A DNA stretch of 64,000 bases from Aquatica leii (taxonomy: Eukaryota; Arthropoda; Insecta; Coleoptera; Lampyridae), in contig CM069435.1 of the NCBI GenBank assembly GCA_035610365.1, forward strand, positions 69,003,389 through 69,067,388, in the 5' to 3' direction. The notes under the pieces were generated by a model. That model had not been told where the DNA came from and made no database searches. It saw only the letters and a list, made by a program, of their open reading frames with translations. Below, piece after piece: positions 34,545 to 46,100 of the stretch (position 1 is the stretch's first letter; each line of letters starts with the position of its first letter). Made by a program: the position numbers and the translations under genes.

Positions 34545-36740
34545 TTAAGAAGAAATAGTCTCCGTATTTAAAGGAACAGGATCGTCACGGATGATTAAGC
34601 TCGACCCTGATTGGGTTACGGTTGCTAGGAGGCGTGTTTTTGTTAAATGACTAATAACCGGGAACCAAAGAGGGGATAGTTCGAAACCATGATCGCGATT
34701 GAAGTTATTGGGGTGTTTGATGATTTCTATGCTTTCTCGGAATTTTCTGTTGAAAAAGAATGGAGATTTGGCAATCAACGAAACATTATCAAAATCTATC
34801 TTGTGACCTGTAGTAAAATGATGTTCAGCGACCGCAGACTTGGAAGTATACCTTTTCCTTATACAACGATCATGTTCTGAAATGCGAGTAATGACGGAAC
34901 GACCGGTTTCACCAATGTAGACTAAACCACAAGAGCAGGGAATTTGGTATACACCTTGAGATGAAAGTGTAGGAGATTTGTCTTTGGGAGAAGGAAGAAT
35001 CTGAGAGATTTTGCCTGTCGAGTTGAATATGGGTTTAATACCATTCTTACGAAGGAGTTTCCCTATTTGATCTGTAACCTTGTGAATGTAGGGTAAAAAG
35101 GCCCATTTCGGGTTGGATTCGGGAGTAGAAATGTCATTAGGTAATCGAGTACGTGGATGTAAACGACGATTAATAACTCGATGAATATCTCGCTTGACAT
35201 AACCATTGTTCACTAAGGTTCTAGTAAGATGACGGAGTTCTGAGTCTAGATTCTCAGGTTGACAAATAGAAAAGGCACGATGGACCAAAGATTCAATGAC
35301 AGAACGTTTTTGTGCAGGATGATGATGAGACGAAGCATGAAGGTATCTGTCCGTATGGGTGGGTTTGCGATAAACAGAATGGCCTAGAAGTCCGTCGGGC
35401 TTACGAGTCACAAGAACGTCAAGAAATGGAAGAGAACCATTACTTTCGATTTCCATAGTAAATTTGATATCTAAGTGTTGATTGTTAAGATGATCAAGAA
35501 ACTTAGACAATTCAAGATGACCATGAGACCAAACAATAAACGTGTCGTCAACATATCTAAACCAAACCTTAGGTTTTAATATTGATGATTCCAAAGCAAC
35601 CGTTTCAAAGGATTCCATAAAAATGTTAGCTACAACAGGTGATAGAGGAGAACCCATAGCAGCACCAGAAACTTGTTCGTAAAACTTATTATCAAATTGG
35701 AAGTAAGTAGAGGATAGACACTTTTCAATAAGAGGAACCAAACTCAAGTCCTTGCCATGTTGAGACAGAATCTGTTTGATGATAATAAGCGAATCCTTAA
35801 TAGGAACTTGAGTAAAAAGTGAAGTAACATCAAAGCTCACGAGAAGATCTTGGGGTTCAAGTTTTATAGTTTCTAGACGTTGAATAAAATGCTGAGAGTT
35901 GAGGATGTGAGAAGAGGTTTTACCTGTAAACTCGCAAAGAATGTTGGACAAGAACTTGGCTAGCTTGTAAGTGGGAGATTGGATAGTACTCACGATAGGT
36001 CGAAAAGGAATACCTTGTTTGTGAATTTTGGGAAGTCCGTATAGACGAGGTGGTTTAGAATCTGATGGGGTGAGTCGACGTTTAGTTTCAGGAGGTAGAT
36101 TGGAAGATTTGATGATTTGGCTAACCTCGCGTTCAATCCTCGAAGTGGGGTTATGGGTTAGAAGAGCGTAAGTTTCCTCAGACAAAATAGAATTGATTTT
36201 CGTAACATAATCAATTTGGTTCAAAACTACAGTGGCGTTGCCCTTGTCGGCTGGAAGAACAATAATATCGGGGTTCTTACGAAGACTTTTTAGAGCTGAC
36301 TCTTCCGACTTAGAAATGTTGGATTTAGGAATTTTAGATGATTCAAGGATTTTGCCAGTGTTAATACGAATGGGATCTGAGATGTGGCGAGGAAGATGTC
36401 TTATAGAAGACTCAACAGCACATAGAATATCTTCTTTAGGAATACGTTTAGGAGCAACCGCAAAATTCAAACCCTTAGAGAGCACCGATTCCTGTTCTGA
36501 AGTGAGAACCAAACTAGATAAATTGACAACCGTCTTTACTGAGTTAGTAGTAGAAGAAACTTTACGATTCTTGGATTCCAATAATTGAAACTTTTTGAGA
36601 TGACCTTCAGTGGTTAGTCGTAGAGTGGTATCAGACTGCTGGTAAGTAATGTTGTCAAAGCTGAGAAGCCCCTTACGAAAGTGGGCGAAACGTTGGCAGC
36701 TTCGGTTGCAACTATGACACGGTCCAAACCCGGAAGACAT
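34545..36740 (-). CDS. Penelope-like reverse transcriptase / GIY-YIG endonuclease, 731 aa
   Basis: Single-ORF protein of a Penelope-like element. It copies RNA into DNA and nicks the target through its C-terminal endonuclease. I start it at the Met at 36740; the frame stays open upstream into flanking DNA beyond the target duplication, so an earlier start would not be element sequence. Residues 1-25 hold a cysteine-rich motif (C8, C11, C15, H20) that may bind zinc. LPADKGNATVVL lies near 163-174, MGSPLSPVVANIF from 362, and the catalytic YVDD at 396-399, followed by LPFLDVLVTRK. The C-terminus has GVYQIPCSC (596 on) with VYIGETGR and SAVAEHHFTTGH, the GIY-YIG nuclease. Length is normal for the group. 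No stop, frameshift or lost catalytic residue was seen, so activity is possible. The first 25 residues are encoded in the 5' terminal repeat, opposite the ribozyme-like strand. Confidence 0.92.
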   Translation of the reverse strand: MSSGFGPCHSCNRSCQRFAHFRKGLLSFDNITYQQSDTTLRLTTEGHLKKFQLLESKNRKVSSTTNSVKTVVNLSSLVLTSEQESVLSKGLNFAVAPKRIPKEDILCAVESSIRHLPRHISDPIRINTGKILESSKIPKSNISKSEESALKSLRKNPDIIVLPADKGNATVVLNQIDYVTKINSILSEETYALLTHNPTSRIEREVSQIIKSSNLPPETKRRLTPSDSKPPRLYGLPKIHKQGIPFRPIVSTIQSPTYKLAKFLSNILCEFTGKTSSHILNSQHFIQRLETIKLEPQDLLVSFDVTSLFTQVPIKDSLIIIKQILSQHGKDLSLVPLIEKCLSSTYFQFDNKFYEQVSGAAMGSPLSPVVANIFMESFETVALESSILKPKVWFRYVDDTFIVWSHGHLELSKFLDHLNNQHLDIKFTMEIESNGSLPFLDVLVTRKPDGLLGHSVYRKPTHTDRYLHASSHHHPAQKRSVIESLVHRAFSICQPENLDSELRHLTRTLVNNGYVKRDIHRVINRRLHPRTRLPNDISTPESNPKWAFLPYIHKVTDQIGKLLRKNGIKPIFNSTGKISQILPSPKDKSPTLSSQGVYQIPCSCGLVYIGETGRSVITRISEHDRCIRKRYTSKSAVAEHHFTTGHKIDFDNVSLIAKSPFFFNRKFRESIEIIKHPNNFNRDHGFELSPLWFPVISHLTKTRLLATVTQSGSSLIIRDDPVPLNTETISS

Positions 36741-37219
36741 TTTAATGTTAGTACATATAATATCTATTGATGTACATCCGTAGTTTAATATCCACTGTAT
36801 ATGCAACTTATATACATTCATGGATATCTGTGAAATAGGATTATCTTAAGTGTTATGTTCGGAAACATTTTTTTTTATGTATCATGTTACATAATTTTGT
36901 GAATTGCTATTTTTTATCAAAATTATTTAAAAATAATTATATTCTCTAAAATTTAACATTTGTAGTAAATATTTAACGTGCAACAACAAATTTAATGAAA
37001 AATTGAAAAAATAAAAAAAAACACTTGGCGCGGTTTAATTTAAACTTTTTTCGTTGTTCGTTTGTTTTCGCCAAGGTTTTCGCGTATATTATATTATCGC
37101 CACTGAATTATTGCACACGCAAATACGTTTATGTGCAAAGACAAGGTATTTTTGCATATTTTAATTTACTTTTGCTGTACATTAGTCTAGTAAGTATTTG
37201 GATTCCTATAATATAAATA

Positions 37220-37708
37220 ATGGATAAAAAGTCTAGAAAAATGAGAGAATGTGTAAATAAAAAAGTTCGATTGTGTTTGAGTGAAAATGAACAAGTGGTC
37301 ATATTAAATAATGCCGAGAATAGAAAAAACACGTTTTCTGTGGACCAACCGGAGTCGTTGATTGAAGATGTAAATGTAAATAATATAAATAATTTGAATA
37401 CGCCTATTGAACATGATAATTTAAATGAGTCAACAATTATTATAAACAATAATATAAAAAGTGATGACGATAACTTCAAAAATACTGAACCTTTTCATAA
37501 AACAGATTCTTTTCGAGCACAATTGCAAAATTGGGCAATTAATGAAAATATAACCTTGGGGTCCCTTTCAAAATTACTAGTGTTATTAAAAAAACAAAAT
37601 TTAGATGTTTCAGCAGATGCTCGTACCCTATTACGAACTCCTCGTCATTGTGCAGCTATATCTCCCATTGCATCTGAAAAATATCACTATATTGGCATTT
37701 TGTATTGA
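37220..37708 (+). CDS. 162-aa transposon-associated protein, possibly truncated
   Basis: The frame begins MDKKSRKMRECVNKK and has an Asn/Asp-rich low-complexity middle. It then has a conserved-looking segment FRAQLQNWAINENITLG, followed by LVLLKKQNLDVSADARTLL and TPRHCAAIS, ending YHYIGILY. A WA...LLxxLKK...DARTLLxTPR segment recurs at the N-terminus of proteins encoded by insect and other animal transposable elements; I recall the pattern, but not a domain name. The rest of such proteins, including any catalytic domain, is absent, so this is an N-terminal remnant or the product of a deleted element. It sits inside the 34144-38029 transposon with a 480-bp AT-rich leader after the Penelope insertion. 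Confidence 0.5.
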   Translation: MDKKSRKMRECVNKKVRLCLSENEQVVILNNAENRKNTFSVDQPESLIEDVNVNNINNLNTPIEHDNLNESTIIINNNIKSDDDNFKNTEPFHKTDSFRAQLQNWAINENITLGSLSKLLVLLKKQNLDVSADARTLLRTPRHCAAISPIASEKYHYIGILY

Positions 37709-38044
37709 CTTTATTTGACGTGTGGCCATATTTATTGATAATACATAGAATGAATGTTTATTATACTTTTATTAAATGTTCATTGAACCTCCATATGTAT
37801 GTATTTTGCACGTTCATATGACTGTTCAATACATCTCCATATGGATGTAAAACGTTTATCTACCTAGAGGTCCTATGGGCATACTATGAAGATTTTTCCG
37901 TGACGGAATGATATATCCATTGGACCTCCATTCTTGCTCCATAATATTAAATATGGATGTTCGGTGCACCTCCAGTATCCATGGTTGGTGTGTACATTTC
38001 ATATCCATTAGATATGCTTGTGCTGTGTGAGACACTTTTAAAGC

Positions 38045-38297
38045 CATTTAAAACATAATCCAAATTTTGACCACTTTTTGTAAATTCTGACCCACTGTGC
38101 AATGTATTCCTAGTTCTATCAATTAATTCATACAAGTTTTTAATATTATAAATAAATATATGTGAAATATTTTGTATTAAAATTAAAATAAAATCAGACA
38201 ATTGATAGGTAGGAGTTTCTATAAATAAGACAATTGGTCTTATCGGATGTTCATCTTTATAAGTTTTTATACACTGTAACTTATTAAAAATTTCCAA
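38045..38297 (-). pseudogene. Penelope-like reverse transcriptase fragment
   Basis: On the minus strand the frame contains HPIRPIVLFIETPTYQLSDF, the RPIVxxxxxPTYxLxxFL motif of Penelope-like reverse transcriptases (compare FRPIVSTIQSPTYKLAKFL in the intact copy), followed by IKNLYELIDRTRN. Sequence on both sides is lost. It ends about 15 bp from the right terminus of the 34144-38029 transposon. It is diverged from PLE-A. Confidence 0.7.
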
Positions 38298-41200
38298 ACT
38301 AAGTATATCTAATATGTGTTACACAAGTGCGTTTAATTTTTGCAAAAGTGCCGATATTTACAGTTGTGTTTTATAATGCGATTGCTTTTGCGTATTTAAA
38401 TTCATCAACATTTTATTACATATTGAAGTAAATTTTTTAACATGGCTGCAGTTGCTTTATCGCAATTGTATTTTAACTTTTATTGCAATTTAACTTGGCA
38501 TCTTTTGGTTTTGTAAACTTTATGTTTATTTATGTGTTGTTAATTACTAAATGAGAAATTTGACAAATATTTAAAAACGTTAACACATTAACAAAAGTAC
38601 CTGTTTATTTAAAATAAAAATAGACGATAAGAATTATTTAAAATTTCAAAATTGATAACCAATGTTATTTTTCAGTTTCAATACATGCTGTAACTTTTTT
38701 TTTATTTTGAAAACATTACAATGCGCATTAACTTGAATATTTGGAATAGCATCAGTAATTTCAAGTTCCAAGTCTTTATTTAATTGTGCACACATTCCTA
38801 AATACTGCATTCTTTAAACCCCAGTAAAGAAAAAAACTTAATGGTTAAAATCTGAAGATCGTTCAATATATAAGTTTTTTACACTTTTATTGTAAAATTG
38901 TTAAATAAATTCAATTGTAGCTCAACACACTTGTATTATCTTGTTGAAAGTAATCAAATTCAAATTTTTTGCCAAATAACTGCTTAAAAAAATGACAAAA
39001 TATTAAAATAACTTTTTGCGTATACAGTATTGTAAGAAAATATTAGAACAATTATCTTTCTCCTTAACATTGCAATCTATACAACAACTTTGAAAATATG
39101 TAATTTAATACGTACCTAACTATGATAATTTTGTTTTACATATCTACTTAAATAAAAGTATACTTTGTTCGTAAAAACAGGTTATCGTTATTTAAATGTT
39201 TTTAACCATTCACAAAATTCTACACGTTGTACGCACGTAATTCTTAATAAACATAGTTATTTTTTAATGCTATGTGGCAAATTCTTACTGACAATCTTAA
39301 AAGTTAAATGCTTATAAATTAAAAACTTACAAATTTATTAGATCTTTGTTTTATGCAATTGCAAATATAGAATAAGTATTTTAAAGACTTTTTCTAGCAA
39401 GTTTAGTTTTATTTCAAAAAATGATTAATTCGAACTTGTTTTTTCGGGGTAAACATTAAAAACAAATTTTTAATTACCTAAAGATATTATATCTTTAACA
39501 ATAGTTAAGTTTTGTATATATGAGGAAAATTTGTTTAAATCATTGTACAATACTAGTTTGTTTTTGGAAAACTATAAGTAAAATGCTTTAATTATGTCAT
39601 GACTTGATTTCAGTTAAAATGACCACCTTTTAAATAATTTAAAAAATATATATATCAACATATTGGCATTTCTGCTTAAATTTTAAATTTATATTTCTAG
39701 CACTGTTTTATTATTAATTTTACAAAAAATAGTGATTCTTTATAAAAAGTTTTTCATGGTCTAAAATCCAAAATACAACCTTCAAGTATCAAAATTTCCT
39801 AGTCATATACAAGTTATATACAAAAATATAAACTTTACTTTAGTAAAACAATAAAATTTTTGATATCAAAAATTGCTACTAAAAAAATTTGTTTAAAATG
39901 TAAACTACTTTTTATTAATAATAAAATAATTTATTCTACAATTATCGATTTGATTACAATGATATAATAATAATTACGTAATCATATCTAAATTCAACTT
40001 TTCTATTTATAAATTTATCAATTAGTACTATATATGATATTAAAATAAAACGTTAAATAAATAAAATCAAGAACATTTTTTTATTAAAATTAATTCAAAA
40101 CCTAATAAAATAAATATACATTGAATTTGAACCAAAATAAATAGGTCGAAACATTTATTTTAGTCGACGTTTTATTTAAAACAAAAACATAAATAAATTT
40201 ATATTTTATGTATTAATTGATGAGTTTTAAAAACTGCCATTCAATTACAAAACATTAAATCGAATAACAGAAAAAAATTTATGAAGGGTATTCGTCATTA
40301 AAATGTACTTTTACAGATTTTCCAATTTTCCATTAACGTAAATAGCATTTCAACGCCTCCTTGTAAAGTAACTTTACATTAATTAATTATTCTCGTACCA
40401 TTTGTCATATTTCAATAAATCATCTTTTAAATTTAAATTAACTGACAAACCTATCTGCTCAAGTAAATAAATTTCAATACAAATTGAAATATTAATTATA
40501 CTTAAATATTAAATAGTTTTGTTCTATTTATTTGAACAACATTAGATTTAAAATGTCTACACAAACACATAAAGTAGTAATTATCACAAAAAATAAACTA
40601 ATTAAGCACGCCTTCTATATAAAATTTTAATAAACATACTATTGTTTATACAAAACAATAGTCAGGTTCTATTATTATATGTAAAACATAATTTATCATG
40701 ACATGTTATAATAGTTCTTTTTGCCCTAAATCCTAATTAGTTTATTTTAAAACTTTTGTTATTTTTTTTAATAAAGAAAATATAGGTTTAATGGTATATA
40801 TTATTAAATGGAATAGTTATGTTTTTAAATAATAATTTAAATGCTGCTACAAATATTTAAGATTGTTAGAATAGTTACTAAAACAATTCAATTTTCTAAA
40901 ACGGTTTAATTCATTTGTTAACGAAAGTTTTACAGTAAAATTTATTACGATGATGTAGTCATCTAACATACATGTTTAGAACATTAATTACAAATTACAT
41001 ATTTTAATAAATCAAAAAAATAACAAACGCAATTTCAACAATGTTGAAATTCTATAGACCAGCGGCTTAAATAATTTTTTTGTTTATTTTTATTTATCGT
41101 TACCGTTGATACATTTTTGATAGCTATAATTGTATTTATTAGTTGTTTTAATTATTTATTTTTTTAAGTTAAAACGTGCATTAAAAATTTTAAAAGTATA

Positions 41201-41334
41201 ATTAATATACAGAGAATAGTTTATATAAAATATTAACTTTAGAAGTTGAAGAAGAATTATTTAATTTTTTTCTGTTAGTTATAAAACTACTCAAAACGGC
41301 TTCTATTTAAGTCAACAGCGTATAAAACTTTTCG
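38298..41334. other. AT-rich gene-free stretch
   Basis: Three kilobases with no recognised gene, RNA or clear repeat boundary; base composition is extremely AT-rich and open frames are short. Confidence 0.5.
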
Positions 41335-42510
41335 AAAGTTAATTACGCTTGGCCAGCAACTTGTTTCAAATGAGATTTAACTGACCTTACTCCCGCTTCC
41401 CAAATTTCATCAAAACTTGGAGATATTGGAAGAATAAAGCGTCAATCTATTTCTTCTTTAAGCAAATTTTTATTAGTTTTTTAATTTGTGTCAGTCAAAA
41501 CTTTGCTTAAGTCTTGCAATTCATTGTTACTGGAAACAAAATGAGTCGCATTATCAATTTTGCCTTGCCTCTTCTAGCAACAAATCCGCGTAAACATGCA
41601 ATCAATCTTTTCTGTCGTTAAATCTGACACACGCTTCAAATGAACAGCTTTAATCGATAGACAAATACAAATATATAACCATTAGTTGTTTTTCAATCCC
41701 TGCTGCGTTTGTCTCGCATTAAATACGGTCCACTATAATTTACTACCGTATAATAAAGTTGAAAAAATGGCAAAATACGTTCAGCGGGCAAAACTTCAAA
41801 CACAGGTGTCACGTTTTTTGGATTGCATAATAATCGTTTTAGCACTTTTTTTAGCTCGGATAGTGCAAATTCTCCTACTACTCATACTTTAAATTTTTAA
41901 TTATGCTACCTTTACATCAGAAATGTCTTTAATATCTACTAAAATTGTCTGCGTTGGTCACAATAATTTTTTTATACGCGACCACAATGGTCCATTCTAC
42001 CACAATTTAGACCTATAATCTGCCGGGTTATTGCCTGATGGTACATTTTCCAATTGTTACTAACATTTCAGTTTTGTATTTGTGCTACTCAATTTGCAAA
42101 AAATTGTTTTAGCAAGTACGATTCCGTTTATATCCATGCTAAAGTAATCTTTGAATCAGACCATAACACATCTTTTTGTTATAACTAGATTAAAAAACGT
42201 TTCAATTTTATACACTAAACTAATTATTAAAACTGCAACATAAAGTTCTAACCTAGGTATTGTTTCGAATTGCAAAGGTGCTACTCGAGATTTTGTCGTT
42301 CGGTATATGCCCTGTATCTATACAGTTTTGTAAGTCATATGTAGGAGTATATTTTATTGCGCCTGCCTCAGGTCACGCAATCTTTTGTACTCTTATTTTT
42401 TTATTATTGTTACATTTTTTGGTTTATGCAAGCCCGATACTGTACCAATTTGTACCAATTGTTTCTAAAGAACTCCGTCGTTTAGATGAAAATGTTTGAA
42501 GTTCAATCTA
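41335..42510 (-). pseudogene. BEL/Pao pol remnant (RNase H to integrase)
   Basis: Minus-strand segments: SRVAPLQFETIPRLELYVAV (about 42230-42290), the RNase H-adjacent motif of BEL/Pao elements. Integrase follows with LYICICLSIKAVHLKRVSDL, then RLIACLRGFVARRGK (about 41580-41670) and ISPSFDEIWEAGVRSVKSHL (about 41345-41430), matching the SPHFGGLWEAGVKSVKxHL region. Frameshifts are frequent. The reverse transcriptase upstream and both LTRs were not found. It is a second, separate BEL/Pao relic from the one at 13900-15530. Confidence 0.7.
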
Positions 42511-42964
42511 CTCAAGAAATCTAATTTAGTAATATTCCCATTTTTCATTGTTGATGCAAGACGGAGAAAACAGATTTTACATTAGCTGGAGGGAAAAGAC
42601 AACTGTTAAAGTGCACTCTTCAAGGTAACATTTTTCCTTTATTTCATCTCAAAGTTGAATTACATTAATGCACGTATTTTAAATATGAATTAAAATTACT
42701 GCAGTTACGGTTTGGTCCTATCGTTTTCAAGCGCAAAGTGCAGCAACACATTCCAAGTTATTTTAGCGTGAGATCACTTTTATTTTATTTTATCGTAACA
42801 TTTGCTTGCGATACCTTTTCTACCTGCGTTATCTTAATTAATCGTATTTAACGTATTAATTACCAATATGACTGCTGTTCGTCGAGTTATTGCTTGTCTT
42901 GATTTTATTGCCTTTGTTGACTTTTCCAATTTTACTTCTTCGCATTCATATTCTATTCAACAAT

Positions 42965-43700
42965 GGCCCGATATTTGAAAAAACAACGTAGTGTTAAAAT
43001 TAAAACTAACTTCTTTTGAAACATTTCTTTCAAGCTTAGATGCCATTGATCACTAGGGTCATATGCACAAATGATCAAAAGACAAGATCATTTACAAGCA
43101 AATTCTTCGTTATTGAATCAATTTGATGAAATACAATCTGAAAGTATTCAATCAACTACAGATGTTGAAGCTGAAACTAAACAACACGTTTAATTTGAAG
43201 ATTTTTTTAGAATAGCTGCAATTGCTAAAAATTTATTGTCAAGGATTTAAATAACTTCTAGCAGTAATTCTCCTCCTGATAGTAATAAATCGGGAACTTC
43301 AAATAATCAATCGCATAAAGTGCCAAATTTCAGTTTATCAAAGATCTCTATTCCACGTTTTGCTGGTGCTATAAGAGGTTGGTTTGAGTTTGGAAAAATT
43401 TTTACTAGTTTGATCCCAACAGTGATCTTGGAGACATACAAAAGCTTTGTTACTGAAAAGCAAACCTGAGTGAAAATGCTGCTCAAATAATCAAATCGCT
43501 TGGCAAACTGTTTGTGCGCGGTACAATCAACCCCGCGTGCTTATTTAAAATCATAATAAATTATATCAGCTAAAACCTTGCAAAAAGGAGTTCTTTACAA
43601 CATTAAGAAATTTTTGCGATTTCTTATTCTTATTCAAACACATTACAGCATTAGGCTCGTTAGTTCATGACGGAGAACTATTTGAAATCGTCATAATTTA
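42965..43700 (+). pseudogene. BEL/Pao gag remnant
   Basis: Plus-strand frames read LTSFETFLSSLDAID (about 43005), then LLNQFDEIQSESIQS (about 43115), and LSKISIPRFAGAIRGWFEFG (about 43335-43395), which matches LPKIxLPxFxGxxxxWxxF of BEL gag proteins. LSENAAQIIKSLG follows (about 43465) in a shifted frame, then a leucine-rich stretch corresponding to the capsid C-terminal part. Stops and frameshifts are frequent. It is read on the opposite strand to the BEL pol relic just to its left, so the two belong to different insertions or to an inverted one. Confidence 0.65.
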
Positions 43701-45589
43701 AATTGTATCCGACAAAACTGGATCCGGTTACTACACGTCAAAGGGTACCATTATAAAATTCATCAACAAATATTTTACTATATCTCGATAAATTCAAAAC
43801 ATTTTTAACATAGATAGTTTGCAATCAAAGTTTAACGCCAAGGTTATTCTTCATAAACCAAACCTACACGTATTAAGAATCTTAGTCTAATCTTCATATG
43901 TTCTAGAAAAACAAAGCAATCTCTAGTATCTAGCAACAGAAGTACTTGTTGCACAATTAACAGGCAATAAACAAATGAATTCGTCAAAACTACTTTCAAA
44001 ATATATTAATTCCTGTACTAAATTTTCTCCATCAGCCAACAAAATTTTAAGTCAATCATACACATTCAAAAAATGTATTAAACCACTCTTAAGCTTTTTC
44101 CAATTTTCGCTTTAAACGATCTAAATGCGTATTTACTCGATAAATTCCTTAAAGCAGTTAAGCTGACCACATAACCACAATTCGTGATGTCACAAAGTAT
44201 CGAATAGTTCGTATAATAACTACTAAGCAAAATACCAAGCAAACTTGTGGCTAATATTGACAGGCACATTAAAAGTTTTCTACGTTGCTCTTCACACTAC
44301 CGCCAGTAAAAAAATAAAGAAAGAAATGTTTGAAAAATGCATAAACTATACATATAAAAGTATGAACTATAAAAAATAGCAAAGTAGAACGGAGGCTAAG
44401 AGCTATATTAAGGATTCGATCTAAACTAAGCTAGATATAGCAAGAAAAATACAATCAGGATCAGCAAAGAACACAACTACTAGTATGGGCAATAATTTTC
44501 TTTTAACTAAAACGTAGAGCTGTATTATCAATGCTCGCTAAACTGACTTATGTGTATCCTTACTTCATAACAATAAAAAAACTAAATACGTTAAAATTCT
44601 TGTCGGAAAATATGTTCCAACCGCAGATTAGTAGTACTACAAAGCAATATTCAAAGAAGAAAAATAATAATTTTTTTTTCGTTTGAATTAAGACAAATAA
44701 TTTATAAACAAAATGTTTATTTATTTATTCAAAAAAACACATACAATTTATGTGCAAAAGTAATTTTTTTTCTGCACAGTTTTTAAAAGTTAAGATTAAT
44801 CTGATCTAATCTCACGTCAAACAATTTTAATTGCACAAAGCAATTAACTGAGGTACTATAGTATTTACATCTATAAAATTATTTTAATTTAAATTCTTAA
44901 TTCAACCTTAAATTAAAATATTTTATAATATTGATGTTGATTTATTGCAAACTAAAGCCTAATTTTACAATGATTTTCAGTAAAATAAAATGTATTTAAT
45001 TATTTATAAAATTATGTAAATTTAAATTTGGATTTTAAGTAAAGATAATTTGGTGAAGTAAAATAATGTTTATTTTGTAATATTTATAATGGTGTTAAAT
45101 ATGCTATAGAAATTTCTCTACAAACCTAATTTGAATAAATAAATTGTATAAACTATTTTAGAAACATATGTTGATATAAAATATTTAAATGGAGAAAACA
45201 TTTTAATTATTAGGTAAATTTTTTTATGGAAATTTTATTTGGTTTTTTAAGCTCATATTTACGTTTAGCATAAAATTAGATCTTTTGTAGAATCTTGTCT
45301 AGTTATCTTGTAACTCAATACCTCTGTTTTCAATTATCATTTTTTATTTATTGTGTATGCAAATGCAATGAATATGTAATTGTATCAATTATTTTTGATT
45401 ATACTTTGCTGAAAGTTTTTCGTTCACTTTAAATTTGTGGCTACATTTTTTTTGTTTTACGTTTATAATATAATTTTTTCCGTGTTTTTTATCTAATATA
45501 CATTTGTTGTGTGTGAATAAAAAAAACCTAAAATTTAAAAAGTTAGTGTTTTTTGTTTCCGTTTGCATTGTTTAACCTTTAACTTTAAC
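43701..45589. other. gene-free stretch with possible BEL relic tail
   Basis: 43701-44350 may still derive from the BEL element but no motif is secure. The rest is AT-rich with nothing recognised. Confidence 0.35.
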
Positions 45590-46100
45590 ATATTTTATAG
45601 TATGTACGATACATCTCAATTTTTTTTGCGATGCGCTTTACAAATTACAATTTTGTACGTTAGATGTGTTATAAACTAGATATTTTTCGACTGTCTAACT
45701 TAATAAATACAGATTTGGTTTTAGTACGTTTTAAATTAAAATGTTTTTAATATGCTAAGTTTACGTTTTAGATACAAAAAATTTAGATATTAAAATATGC
45801 ATTATACAAAAATTGCATAATATTTCGTCATCAAAAATAAATCAGATGATGACCACACCGGAAATGCAACAAGTCATAAAAGATAAGTAACCTTTAAACT
45901 TTTAACAATGCACGTATCTAACCTTATTTTGTAATTTAAATTAATAACCTAAAAGCTTGATAAAATGCCTCTATGACTAAATTAAATTTGAAATAAATCC
46001 TTTCATATTTTATATTTGAGTGTTTTTTTTTGTTAATAAATTTTGTGAGTTAACTTGGGTGCTTATTTTTATTATTATGTTAATTAAGAGCAACCCTTAA
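45590..46100 (-). repeat. ancient LTR fragment related to the gene-less LTR element
   Basis: Segments such as TTGCATAATATTTCGTCAT with ATCAGATGATGACCACACC (45816-45860) and TTTTGTGAGTTAACTTGGGTGC (about 46042-46063) align in order with the reverse-complemented LTRs at 25626-27060 and 49777-51217. Spacing is shortened and divergence is strong. Confidence 0.5.

Larger units (their letters stand above)
34195..36753 (-). mobile_element. intact Penelope-like retroelement (PLE-A), 2559 bp
   Basis: A perfect 12-bp target duplication, CATATAATATCT, lies at 34183-34194 and 36754-36765. On the minus strand the element runs from TACTAACATT (36753) to GCTATTAC (34195). The 3' arm (34195-34540) is long; its inner portion 34235-34320 is the inverted copy of the 5' arm 36661-36745. 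A single uninterrupted reading frame fills the space between. The intact frame and perfect duplication imply a recent insertion. Related non-autonomous copies are at 28020-28615 and 20595-20983. Confidence 0.9.
34144..38029 (+). mobile_element. DNA transposon (TIR CACACAGCAC) containing a nested PLE-A
   Basis: The left end CACACAGCAC (34144-34153) and the reverse complement of the right end (38020-38029) match, and similarity continues about 18 bp further (AATGGATAT in both). Subterminal sequences at both ends repeat TCCATAT/ATATGGA-type motifs (34160-34190, 36770-36830, 37790-38010). Removing the nested retroelement leaves about 1.3 kb with one 162-codon ORF (37220-37708). No convincing target duplication was seen. 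The subterminal repeats and CAC ends would suit CACTA-like elements, but this is not established. Confidence 0.55.

Noticed and set aside
36232-36588. 118-codon plus-strand ORF
   Set aside because: Antisense to the intact Penelope-like reverse transcriptase frame, which has clear motifs.
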